From positions 1,181,558 to 1,245,557 of the forward strand of contig SIJG01000009.1 in NCBI GenBank assembly GCA_023374025.1: a DNA stretch of 64,000 nt, in the 5' to 3' direction. The stretch's first letter is position 1. Each line of letters begins with the position of its first letter. Below, one piece after another: positions 32,957 to 44,804 of the stretch. The notes under the pieces were generated by a model. The model was given only the letters and a program-made list of their open reading frames with translations, did no database searches and was not told the DNA's origin. Source of the DNA: Heterodera schachtii (lineage: Eukaryota > Nematoda > Chromadorea > Rhabditida > Heteroderidae). The translations under genes were made by a program, and so were the position numbers.

Positions 32957-33604
32957 GGATACACATTATTATTTTTTTGTTGATCACATAATTCTATTAA
33001 AAAATGGAGAATTTTTTAGAGACTGTCATTTTTATGCAATTGGCAATGGGTGAAAAAAATCCTTTTGGATTTCTTAAGAAATTTAAATAAATTCTCAAAA
33101 ACAAATATACAATAAAAAAATGAAAAATATGCACGAAAAAATTTTGAAACTTTAAATTGAATTTAGAAGATTTCATTTTTTAAATTTATTTTGAATATTA
33201 AAAAAAATAAAATACTTAAATTACGAAATTTATATAAAAAAAATTGCAACATTATTTATAACTTTTTAAATTTGGTGCCTTTAGGTCTAAGAATACCTTA
33301 TGCCTACACTTTATTTTCCTTCAGAAAACATCAAGTCCTTGGTTTTACGCATTTTTAAATTAGGGATTCGATATTCCGAGTTCGGGTTTCCGAAATTCCG
33401 ACTTCCGAAATTTTTGTTAAAAAGTCGGAAATTTTCTCTAATTTAATTTTTTGAATTTTTATTAATTCAAATTATTTATAAATGATTTGCCATTATTAGG
33501 TTAATTTAAAAAAAATTTTTAAAGCCAGCCAAAAAAAACAATTGTTGAAACAAATTCGGTTAACATAAAAATAAAATTACAAAAATTTTCCTGTCGATCC
33601 GAAA

Positions 33605-33755
33605 TATTGATGAGACAGGCGCCGCGGGGGGGGGGGGGGGAGCCCAATTCAGCCGCGCATCCATCGGGGACGGACTTGAACAATAAATAAATGACCTCGC
33701 GGACTGGGTGGGGGATGGTGGCGAAATGACATTGATTTGTGAGTGTCGCCGCTGT
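33605..33755 (-). CDS. possible Pro/Ser-rich exon
   Basis: A minus-strand frame with QRRHSQINVISPPSPTQSAR and PSPMDARLNWA runs into a C14 tract (33627-33640) and a GGCGCCGCGG motif. Low evidence beyond composition. Confidence 0.25.
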
Positions 33756-34421
33756 AATTTAAAATTTGTTTGGTAATTTTTTGAAATCAATGAAAAATCA
33801 TTTACGAAATGAAAATTAGAAAATTGTACAAAAAAAATTTCTTAGAAAATAATAAAAGTGAATAATTTGATTATTCTCAAAGTTCTGTGAAATACGTACC
33901 TCTCAATTTTTCAATATAACGCTAAAAGAACAATTAATATTAATTTTTGGGATTTTCAAAACAGAGATTTTCGTTAAAATTTTGTTTCTAATTATTGGAA
34001 TTTTTCATATTTGTCAAGCACTAATGGTAATAATTGGATATTTGAGAAATTTTTGCCTTTTTTCTGCGCATTAGTTCCGGGAGCATAAAAACAAATTTCC
34101 ACTTGGTTTGTAGCTTCTACGTGACTTTTATTATGCATGCTTTTTTTGCCAAAAATTGATCGCAAAAATTTAATATTTTTTGATAAAAAATTTTAGGTTT
34201 GAAAATTTTCCTTAATCCAAAAAATTATAAAATAATAATCATTTAAATGATCAAAAAGAATTTTTTTTTTAATGAAAATCAAATATTTTTGTTGCTATTG
34301 CAAAGGAATATTAATTTATACGATTTTCAATTAAAAAATAATATGAATTTCCAACAATCAGAAATACCATATCAAATTAACACATCGGGCGAAAGAATTG
34401 GAGAGAAAATTAATTTGAAAA

Positions 34422-35983
34422 TCAACTACAAATTCGCTCGACCAATTCGCCATAAAATTCTTCGCTTATCGTCGTCTTCAAATGTCCATGATTTTCCTTG
34501 AAAAAAGCTCGCAAATTGAGCACATCCAAACGCAAAATGAAATTCTTAAAATAAATTTAAAATAGATTAAAATTCCCATAAATACTTTCAAATGTTTAAG
34601 CTGATATTTCTCGATCAGATTAACGCGATCGATCAACGGAATCTCCATACAATTGAACAAATGCGCCTCACAGCGCGACTTCAGCCAATCAATTTGGAAG
34701 TAATTGGCCAAACTGAGCAGCGAGAGCACATTTTGTGCTAAAATTGCATAAAATTAATAATAATTAGGGTTTTATTTTTATTTTTTAATCAATTTTAAAG
34801 TATTCGTTTTTTAAGCTAATTGTTAACTCATTTGTCAGCTATTTAAAATCGAAAATTGTTCATTCAAATGAAATACCAACCAACTGTTTTTAAATTGAGA
34901 AAAATAATAAACTTTTTTTTTGTGCCTACAAATATGCAAAATTATACATTTTTAGAGAAAATACTACTGAAGACCGACCACATAAATTTAATTACATCAA
35001 CACCATATTTTCCCTAATGTTAAAGTTTATGTAGTAAAAAATATTTTTGTTTAAAATTTTCAAATATTTTTCAAAATTTTTTACGGTTTGGGAGAATTAT
35101 TTCATGCAGAGCATTTGGCGAAATGTACAGAAGAAAATCCAAGAATTGGTCCATGTCAATGCCCAATTCGTTCAAAGTGACCGATCGCTGCTGCTTCTCC
35201 CTCATCTCCACGCTGAGCATCCGATCGATCACCGGGGAGAAGAAGCGAAGCCGAGCAGCGGACAAAGTAACCTCAAAAAGTGCCGACGCAATAATAAAAT
35301 TTGAATAAAATGAATTGTTAAAAAATGGCAAGAAAATAAAATGGCAAATTTCAAAACAAATCAATAATTTTCACCTTTTTGTCGCCGATTTCCACCATAA
35401 ACTCATCGTCCGGAGAGATGAGAGATTGAAATGGACTTAAAAGGGAAATAAAAAATATTAATAAATTTAATAAAAATATTAATTAATTAAACTAATTTAA
35501 TTGTATGTGTTTTTACTTTTCCGCTGATTTGTCCTTTTTCTCCAAAATTCTGATGACTATTGAACACAAATTATTGAGGCGATTGAACCGCACATTTCCT
35601 CCCATAGTGAGTATTTGGGTTTCAAATTTCTGAAAATTTTTAAAATTTGATTATTTTCATGAATTCACATCTGTGATTCGTTGTACCCCCTTCTCAGCCC
35701 ATTCCCAGCGAATGATTTGTGCCAACGGCAAATTCGGTTCCGAAAAATGGCCAATGTCCTTGATATCCAACGTGTTGTCGTAGCAATCAATTTTAAATTC
35801 GCTTTAAAATCAATAATTTTATATTTAAATTTCAAAATTTTAAAATAAATTTTACAGTGCAGCGAATTGAGTGACATCACTGAATTTGACCTTGTTGTTT
35901 TCTTGCCGAGTTCTAGCATCTGGAGTTAAGAGATCAGTGAATGATTTTTCGTTGACAATAACAAATTCGTCAAATGTGTCCAT
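34422..35983 (-). CDS. BTB/POZ domain protein, complete, 298 aa
   Basis: Seven minus-strand exons join in phase: 35983-35856, 35801-35669, 35629-35517, 35435-35375, 35271-35085, 34737-34586 and 34544-34422 (TGA). The ATG (MDTFDEFVIVNEKSFTDLLT) follows a stop-rich AT flank. Residues 1-125 are of unknown fold, in the place where MATH lies in MATH-BTB proteins. The BTB domain follows at about 126-240: SPDDEFMVEIGDKKVTLSAA, RLRFFSPVIDRMLSVEMREK, LNELGIDMDQFLDFLLYISP, then LLSLANYFQIDWLKSRCEAH. A BACK-like C-terminus ends EEFYGELVERICS. Such proteins recruit substrates to Cullin-3 E3 ligases. All splice phases agree and no stop interrupts, so the gene looks functional. There is no signal peptide. 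Confidence 0.85.
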
Positions 35984-35999
35984 AGCAATAGTTTTTTGA

Positions 36000-37271
36000 T
36001 AATAGAAGAGCAGATTTATTTTTAAGTATATGAAAATTATCTATAATTAAGTAAATAAAAATGTACTTTTGATTTATAAAAAATTGATTTTCATTAAAGC
36101 AAAAACAAAAAATAAATAGGAATTACATAATAATTGTTCACGTGTCGAAAAATATGCACACATAAATATTGTCAAGGATGGCTTAGAATGGTTAAACAAA
36201 AATCTTTCCCTTTTAGAAACTGGTAATCCAAGAAACGAAATAATATTTCTCAAACTAACCAGGGATGGCATTCCAAGGTCCCAAAAATTTTCGGAAATCG
36301 GAATTCCATGCCATCCCTGAAACAAATCATATTTATAAGAAAATTTCCAAATTCTTAAAATAATTTATATTTTTAATATAGCAATTAATGAATAAATTAT
36401 AAAGCTTAAATCCCAAACACGAACGATTTTTCGAAAAATTTAAAAATATTTTTCCAAAATCTCATGTACCCATCAAACCCGTGAATTTATGGAATTACCG
36501 TTTTTAGAAAAATAATTTTTTATAAAAAAAAAAAAGAATTAAAAAAATATGTACGCAGCATAAAAGCATTTTGGATGGGTCAGTGATATTATTATTTGGG
36601 AAAGGAATTGCAAGTGCATGAAACAGAACTGACAAATTGAACAGAAAATGACACAATTGATTGGGATTAAATATTGACACAATGGGGAGGAGGGACTCGG
36701 GTACAAAAGTAACATTTGAATGACTGGACAATCCGACAGAGGTGGACAATCGGACAAGGGGACCGATTTAAAACTATTTTGTAAAATATTCTGATTTTTT
36801 CTTATTTTTTGGACAAGATGTGAAAAATTTCTATAAAAATCTGATATAATTCCCATCCCTATTATTTCTCAATTGAATTGACCAATATTAAATATTAGAT
36901 AAGCATTTGAACAAATTTTGGCACAAAACGTAAAAAAAATTGAGTTTTAGCAAAACCCGATAATCCCGCCAGGATCCCGAAAAAAATCTTCGGGATTGAT
37001 CGGAATCAGGATTCGGTCGTCATCCCGACTCGGGATCTGTCCCGATCGTTTTCCAAAAAATGTTCCGGATTGATCGGGATTTGATTAGGACCCCGACTCA
37101 TGATCTCTCCGACCCTGTTGCCTCATTGGCAAATTTGTTGAAAAGATTACAAACGAAAAATAATGGAAATCTTTGCGCCAATTCATGTCTTAGTAGGCCT
37201 AGGCTTGTCTTACTCGGTTTGCAAAATTTTCGTCCAAACTCTAATGATGATTTTTTTGATTAAAAATCAAC
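36000..37271. other. intergenic with small repeats
   Basis: Holds a 60-bp palindromic MITE starting CAGGGATGGCATTCCAAGG (36261-36318) and a CGGGATxGATCGGG-rich inverted segment (36955-37110). No gene seen. Confidence 0.45.
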
Positions 37272-37680
37272 AATGTTTGGATATACTTTAGTCAACCTCC
37301 CAGAAAATAATGGCACAAATGATCGACGAGCTATGCACGAAAAAATAAGTCTCCAGTTGCGGAAATGCCAAAAAACCGGTAGTTGTCCCAGTGCTTAGAT
37401 GGCATCGGTTCGACTTCATTCCTTGTTTTTTAGACTTAGCTCATCAAGAGCTTTCGAATGATACCAAATTTGTCCGAATTTGACCGTTTTAAAGGGTCAG
37501 GGCCCCCCTTTTCACTCAATTTTTCGAGTTTTAAACCGGTTCAAAAACCGGTTTTTTAGCATTTCCGCAACTGGAGACCTACTTTTTGTGCATAGCTCGT
37601 CGAGACGAATCAATTGGTACCTCATTTGTGCCATTTTTTAATGGGGGGGGGGTTGACGAAAGTACACCCCAATGTTGGAT
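37272..37680. mobile_element. palindromic MITE, about 405 bp
   Basis: The left arm CAATGTTTGGATATACTTTA, then GTCAACCTCCC, then ATGGCACAAATGA is mirrored at the right by TCATTTGTGCCAT, GGGGGGTTGAC and TACACCCCAATGTTGG. The inner arms (GCTATGCACGAAAAAATAAG, CCAGTTGCGGAAATGC) are also mirrored. No coding content. Confidence 0.75.
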
Positions 37681-38057
37681 TTAGGATTTTTTAAATTAAA
37701 AAAATTAACATAGAAGTGGATGTAGAATTCTAATGATATCAAAATTTAATGCAAATTTTATGTTTAGAAAAAAATATATGTAGAGAAGTAAAAGTCGCTT
37801 TTTTATTTACAAAATGCGCTAGCACCACGTTTTATTTATAGAACAGTATTGTATATAGAATATTCTTTTAAGAATATGAGGAATTTCGAATCAATGATTA
37901 ATTTGCTTTCTTTATCACCCAATCTATAAAATGAGAGATATTCAAATATATTTTTCACATCTGTACCAAATATTGACTAAATACATATTGTGAATATTCA
38001 TTACACATATTTGCAAGCATATAATTTGTTTTTTTATTTTTCGATTAAATCCGATCA

Positions 38058-41000
38058 CTAGTGATCACGAACATTTCCGGCATGTTTCAGTTTGAGTTTG
38101 GCCTCTTCGCATGGGTCTTGCACAAATGAATTTTCAAATTCGGTCGGATGCTTCTCCGCCATCGGATCATTGATCAAATGCTTGAACTGCCACAGCAGAG
38201 GGCCAAGCTCAATTTCGGTGATCCAATGCTTTGGTTCGCCATTGTAACGAGCGTCGATTTTGCCATAAAATTGCTCAACCTTCTTTTTTGTCATCCAAAA
38301 ATGCTTTAAAATGCATTCATTATCATAAAACTTTGTTTTATACTCTAATGATGCATCACAAATTGATACCAAATCTGAAAAAATAATAATTAACATTTAT
38401 TTACTCATTTGTCAGTGTCTTTTTCCATGTAAATAAATGATTTCTATAATAACTGCTATATCTAATAATTAATTCTTCCTTATTTATTTTTGTCAACAAA
38501 ATCCACCAAATTAATATCATCAATTGCTCAACTAAGCCTTGATACGTTGACCATTTTTTAATGGCCTTTTTGCGGAGCCCAATGTCATTTAGAGCAGGGC
38601 TCGGATTACATTTATTTATTTTTTAATTTGGACACTAAAAATGACTAAAAAATTGCTCTTTAGAATGAAAATTTTATCATTATTTAAAACATTTGAAATT
38701 TAAATTTATTTATGAAAAAATACCATTGATTTAGCCTTTTTCAAAACCAAAAAATTCTTGAAAACTCACTTAGTCCAAGCTCTTGAATAATCTCCCAAAT
38801 TTCCAAATAATTTTCATGTGCCATTTTCAAATCTGTCATAAATGTCAAATCGGTTTCTCTTCGGTTCACTCTTTTCAGAAGTTTTTTGTTCATTTTTTTC
38901 AATTGTTTCATCAAATTTTTGAGGTCCACAAAATAATTACGATGTTGGCCATTTGGCAGTTCTTCGTCATAAGTAACAGCATTATCTTGTGCCAATAAAT
39001 CTTAAATGAATTAATTTAATTAATTTTATTTTATCGATTTAACTGATTTCCTTTAGCTAATTATATTCGGGAATGAATTTTTAATTATTACTATTAATTT
39101 CTTCTGCGGTTCTTTTTCGATGAAATATTCCTCCGCAGAAATCCATATTTTTGACTTTTCGCCTCTAATTAGGGAATTTCCTTTTTTGTTGCATTTTTCA
39201 GAGTTTCGTAAAAATTAGAAAAAATATTTGCATCATTAATTATTTTTCTTTAAAAAGCATATTTTTTATACAGTTAAAAGTTTCCGCATTTCATTTTTTT
39301 TCCGGTGAGAGTGGGGATGGGCTAATTGTAAGACTCACATACCGCACTTCCTGGAATAGAGCCCCGTCCTCGAATAGAACCCCTCCCTCGAACAGAGCCT
39401 CGCCTCCTTGAAGGGGGTTGAACAATATGTAAAGTCCCTGGGGCTATTCGAGGAAGTACGGTAGTCGCCACAACCACTCTCTGGCTATGCCATTGAATAA
39501 AAAAAGAAGGACGAATACATAAAAGAACAACCTGTGACCCTAATATTCATGCATTTTAGAATTTTAATAAATATTTACTTTTTAAAATATCTTCATCGCT
39601 TTCCACCCTTTGGGGTGCGTCAAAAAATTGGGGCACACTTAAAATTTTATGAATGTCGAAATATGCGTCTTCCTCAATCGCCCCTTTCGCAATCAGCAGC
39701 ATTTGTTCAATTTTTACAAGTTCACCTCTTGTGTTGCCATATTCCAAAGAAAAATAATGGACATTTAGCCAACGATCGACCACATCCCATGCCCTTTCAT
39801 TTTCAAATATCATCTAAATTAATAAATATTAAGTACAATTAAATGCGACTCGATTAGGGTTCGCTGTGCCGACAGACAGTCATCGCAGTATTTTGGCTAA
39901 AATAATTATTTTTTTGTGTTTGGAAAATTTGAAAAGTTTTAATTAAATTGGTAGTCCAAAGGTGAGAATTAAAATCGGAGAGAACTTGGAAATTTGGCAG
40001 ATTATTAAACAGATCTTGCATTAAAAAATAATCAATTTATAGAAATGCTAAATATTCAAAATCGGAAAAATTATTTTATATCTAAATTTTGGGACACGTT
40101 TGTTCGGGATGAGGCCCAAAAATGGCATGGATTGTGAAGCTGGAACTCACCCAACAGTTTGATATGGCAATTCAGGGACCGGGTTTCGGGAGTGATACCA
40201 CCAGGGAGTTCGGGGTGACAATGAAGGGAATCGGGTTCGGAGATAAAGCCCAAAATGTCAATAAAATGCTATAGAGGATTTCGGGGATGGCCCTAGTTTA
40301 AGTTCCTTTTTTTGATCGGAGATTCTCTAACCCCAACAATTGGTCCATCAGCTTCACTCCATCCGAACAAAATGCGATAAGAAGCTTTGATCAGTTCCAT
40401 TGCTGAACTCAGCTGCAGCTCGCCCAGCTGTACTTGGAAGCGTGGCTTTACACACAAACAGTCAAAGCGAAAGAATTCGGCATCTTAAATGTGATGTTTT
40501 TATAAATACCAAAACCCAGACAGGGGTGCCATTTTAGCTAGAAACCAGACGGGCATTATTGATTTTATTTTTTTATTGCCAGATTCAACAAAAAACTTTG
40601 TTTAAAGATTTATTTACCTTTACGAATAAAAATTGATACTTTTATTTTAAATATTGTTACATATTAAGGTGGTTTTCTACCTTTTTATATTTTCGCATTT
40701 TTTCGGACTATCTTGTAAAATATCTAAAGCATTGACCTATTGTGAAAATTTTTGCGCGATTTTTCATTTAGCGCGACAGTTTTTTAGATTTCTCTCAGTG
40801 ATCAGACTGATTTGAACAATTGGATTAATTATATATTTTAATTAATGTCTTAACCGTTTTAAATCAGGGCTGCGATATCTGAGGATTTTTCCTCAAAAAC
40901 GCATGATTTTTTAAAAATTAGGTATATTTGACAAAATGTTTGAACTTTTTCTTCAAATCTTAAACATTTTTCGAAAAATTTTAATATGCAATAAATTTTA

Positions 41001-41964
41001 ACTAATTTCCTTAAAATAATTTTTAATAAAAAATAAAAGTCATCGAAACGAAAATTTCTTCATTCTTACAAAAAAGAATTTAATGGAGTAATAATTAAAT
41101 GGGCCAAAAATGATGATGATTTTCATTGAAATCGCACTCAAAATACCAAATTTTCGGCCGCGCCTATCGGCACTGCCGGACCCCCTCCTCCCAATGTTTT
41201 TTGGAAAACCGCGGCACACAAAAAGCAATTTAAAAGCAAAAAATTAAGAGATTGTCAATTTATAAAACAACAGAAACGATTTCAAATGAGATTTATTATA
41301 GACTTTTACCAAAAATTTTGGGCCAATTTTTTAAGAAAAAAATAAGAATTATTGGGGTCCGGCGGCGCTGATAGGCGCCGTGATTGTTTAAAACGAAAAA
41401 TATGACTCTTAATTGATTTTGTTTGCATTTTTTTATGTTTTTAGAAATGAGGATTTTTCATGACAAATGAGGATTTTCAAAATTTTGAGATCGCAGCCCT
41501 GTTTTAAATCCAATTAACCAACCCTCCTCTCTCATTTGGTCATGAATGATTGTTGTAGAAATTGTTGCTGGTGCTGAACTCGTTGAACTTGATGCTCCTC
41601 CATTCCTGACATGTTGCAATTGCTGTTGTTGCTTTTTCACCATACATTCCCAACTTTTGACATATGCGTCGGCTGCCAACGCTTTGATTTTCCAACTTTC
41701 ACAAATCCGTTTCAATTCGTCAACGGATTTTGCCCGGATTTGGTTTGGTTGGATTTTGATGCCGTATTGGCAGCCCCACTTTGCCATCATATTACGCCAA
41801 AAGAAACGGTTGCTTAATGCCAATGCCTTTGCCATATCGTCCTGCTCTGAGGTGTCATCTGTCGACACAACGAAAAATGGATCGGCAGCAACAACAACAA
41901 AAATGACCAACTGTTGAAATATAAATGCCGAAATGAATGATGCGCGGCCGTTTAACATTAACAT
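38058..41964 (-). CDS. secreted protein of unknown family, complete, 458 aa
   Basis: Five minus-strand exons join in phase: 41964-41523, 40483-40332, 39813-39579, 39000-38770 and 38374-38058 (TGA). The N-terminus MLMLNGRASFISAFIFQQLV with IFVVVAADPFF is a signal peptide with probable cleavage near VVAA-DP. The mature part begins with an acidic stretch (STDDTSEQDD), then NRFFWRNMMAKWGCQYGIKI, a poly-Gln and Ser-rich hinge (KKQQQQLQHV) and an all-alpha C-terminal region (YFSLEYGNTRGELVKIEQML; LKNLMKQLKKMNKKLLKRVN; KHWITEIELGPLLWQFKHLI), ending GNVRDH. Intron 1 contains a hAT MITE with 8-bp duplication (40857-41509). I recognise no domain. Secretion makes it a candidate extracellular, feeding-site or cuticle protein; that is inference. 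Confidence 0.8.
39340..39465. mobile_element. short inverted-repeat element in an intron
   Basis: TACCGCACTTCCTGGAATAG, then AGCCCC, is mirrored by GGGGCTATTCGAGGAAGTAC. It holds TCGAATAGAAC repeats and sits in the intron between exons 3 and 4 of the secreted-protein gene. Confidence 0.6.
40857..41509. mobile_element. hAT-type MITE with 8-bp target duplication
   Basis: The element 40865-41501 (637 bp) starts CAGGGCTGCGATATCTGAGG and ends with mirrored GATCGCAGCCCTG. The target duplication TTTTAAAT flanks it (40857-40864 and 41502-41509). Same family as 8719-9277: shared ATCTGAGG..CCTCA terminus and two internal GC hairpins (41155-41180 and 41359-41382). Confidence 0.9.
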
Positions 41965-43740
41965 CGTCGAATTTTATCAGTCAAATTAAAGTAAAATAAA
42001 ATGTTTTTAAGATGCAATATAGAATATTAAGATATAGGATTACATATGTCTTTCGAATGAAAAATAATTTATACAATTAGTATTTATTTTTTTAGATAAA
42101 ATCGATGTTCAAATTTTATATTTCCTGTCGTAGCAATTATAAAATATGGCTCTTATTATTATGAAACAAAATTACGTGGATATTCAAAGTTGTGGGAACC
42201 AATAATACCGATTATTCAAATGATAGCCCGTTTGAAACAAAACTTATATTTATCATTAGGACTCCAAAGTTTAGGTATTTTGCCTATTTTTTCCTCCGCT
42301 CCCTATAGCCTTAAACGCACGAAAAAAAACCCCCTAAGAATTAATTTTTTGGGAATTTAAAAATACTGCCCTAAGAATCAACCAAAAATTTCTAAAATAT
42401 ACCCCCTAAGAAATGAAAAAATTTTTCAAAAATCGTCATTAAAAATTTTGTTTTTTTGGACAAATTTTTGAATTTAAAAAATAATGTAACTCAATACTGA
42501 TTTGACTTATTTTTTACCTTTTTGAATAAATTTTTGTCATTTTACACCCCAAAATTTGAAAGTTTTTAGCAACTATTTTGAGGGTTTTTTAGAAACTAAA
42601 CATTTATTATTTTGGCAGTTTTTAGCCATTATAAATTGGAGCCCTATTTATTAGGTTTTTATTTTTAGCACCTAAAAACTAAAAAAAAATTAAAAAACCT
42701 TTTTTTGGCGTTTTGCCCAAAATTATTTAACAAAAATGAAAATGCAATAAAAACTCAAAACACACCCCTAAGAATCGATCTAAATTTTTTTTAAAATACA
42801 CCCCTAAGAATCGATCTAAATTTTTTTTAAAAATACACCCCTAAGAATCGACCTAAAATTTTTTTCAAAAATACACCCCCTAAGCAGCGAAAAATTTTCA
42901 AAAAAAGACCCCTAACACATGAAAGTTTCTCAAAAATTCATCTCCAAAAATTTTTTATTTCTTGACATGGGTTTTTTGTTTTAAAAATTATTTTTTTTAC
43001 TTTTTTAAATAAATGTTGTCATTATTTATTCTATAAATAATTTAAATTTGAATATTAAAGTTTTCTTGACTATTTATTAGAGAATGGCAACAGATCGACG
43101 ATATTTTTTCGATTTTTCCAATATTTTATTGAAAAAAAATTAAAATTTTTGAATCATTCTCAAAATTTAATCAATAAATTTCGAAAATTATTATTTTTTT
43201 CAATTTGCAAGTTCTCCAAAATACCCAATTAAGATTTAATCTGTAGCAATTTTCCATTTTTGCCGCTTTATTTTTACAATAAATTTTGCCAATTTGAGCC
43301 AATTTTTTAATAAAACCAAAATATTTTGTTTCTTTGTAAATGCAAAAAAAATATTTGTTTTTATTAAAAGATTAATATTTTTTGAAAATAAACCAGATTT
43401 CTGGGCACATTTTTTTTATTTAAATTAAATTCATTATGAAATAACTTTTATTATTTGTTCAAAAATTTAGAAGCATTTTTTTGATAATTTTATAATTTCG
43501 CGAAAGATCTTTTTGATTTATTTTCTATTTATTTAATAATTTTATTTTTTATTAAATTATAATTTATTTAATTCGCAATTTGAGAATTTTGGCTTCGGGG
43601 GGGGGGGGAATTCCAAAATTCGATTTTTAGGGGGTATTTTTCTTTTTTAGAAATCCCGAATTAGGGGGGGGGGGGTTACAGAAATTTATAGCCTTTTTTC
43701 GCCAAAAAAAATGACAATTTTTTAGCCCCCTCAGCTTCCC
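41965..43740. other. AT-rich intergenic with ACACCCCTAAGAATCG tandem repeats
   Basis: 42750-42900 holds about four head-to-tail units of roughly 36 bp built on ACACCCCTAAGAATCGATCT; single copies occur from 42310 on and at 28890 and 16190. G12 and G10 runs lie at 43600 and 43665. No gene seen. Confidence 0.55.
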
Positions 43741-43749
43741 CCCTGGCTA

Positions 43750-44800
43750 CGGCTCTTGGCTGTGTCTTTGTCCTTCTTTCTTTCACCTTTCTCTTTTTAC
43801 TCTCTCTCTCTCTCCACGTCTCTCTCGCTCTCTCTCTATCTCTCCTTCCTTCTGCTCTCTCCCATCTCTATTCCAATCCTATGTTTTTTTTTCATGCTTT
43901 TGGCTCTTTTTTCTTCGGCAAAATTCTCCGTTAAACGTTAAATCATAGGTTGAATGAAGAAAAGCCTAATCAAAAAGTGTGTATGGAATTTACGAGAATT
44001 CATCCGAGACAATCCCTCTCTCTCTCGCCCCCCCCCCCCCCCTCCTTCTTCCGCCCCAAACAAATCGGTGGATTAGCTGTTTTTCAGCCCACCCACCCTG
44101 GCCTTTTGCCATTTCCAATCCTATCCGTTCATCTGCCTCTGTCTTTTCCCATGGATCCACCAAAAAATGCAATTTCTATTTCGCCCGTCCCTTTGTTTTT
44201 GCCCTTTGGCTTCTTCTAACCGCCTCATTTTAATTATGGCTTCTTAGTTCACTCACTCCCTCTTCCTCTTCCCATTAATATTTCTCTTCCTCATCATTAG
44301 GACGCGGATTTTTAGGTTTTTACTTATTTTTTCTGCGGCTTTAACTCGACGAGAAATGCACGAAAATCACATATTTTTTTTGTTTGAAAAACTTTCGTTT
44401 TAACGACCCTAGGAATCCCTATTTTGGACTTTTTCGCCCCTAAAAATCCGCGCCTTACTCATCACGTTCCCTCTTAAACTCTTCCCATTTATTAATTGTT
44501 ATTCTTTTCTCTTCCTTTTCCTCATTCCTCTTCCTTCCTCTTTTTTTTCTTTTTTCAGTTCTCTCCTGTTTGTTCTGTTCACTTCTCTCCCTCTGCCCCT
44601 TCCTCTTGGTTTTCATCTTCCTCTTCTCTTCTCTTCCTCTTTCTCTCCCCATCCTCCTCCTTCCTCCTCTTTTTCTTCTGTTCCTTTTTTTCAGTTCTCT
44701 TCCTGTTTTTTCTTTCACTTTTCTTCTCCTCCGCTTCCTCTTCCTCTTCCCCTCCCCCACCTCTTCCATGTCATTTTCCTCCTTTTCAGAAAAACTCCCT
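43750..44800. promoter_or_regulatory. 1-kb polypyrimidine (CT-rich) tract upstream of a secreted-protein gene
   Basis: The plus strand is almost pure C/T over long stretches (CTCTCTCTC, TTCCTCTTCC) from 43750 to 43890 and 44460 to 44790, ending TTTTCAG at 44789 just before the gene's ATG. Long ORFs here on either strand are composition artefacts. It may act as a promoter-proximal GA/CT element or form triplex DNA; that is inference. Confidence 0.45.
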
Positions 44801-44804
44801 TCGA

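Noticed and set aside
41546..41917. 123-codon plus-strand ORF
   Set aside because: Antisense shadow of exon 1 of the secreted-protein gene, whose exon phases and signal peptide support the minus strand.
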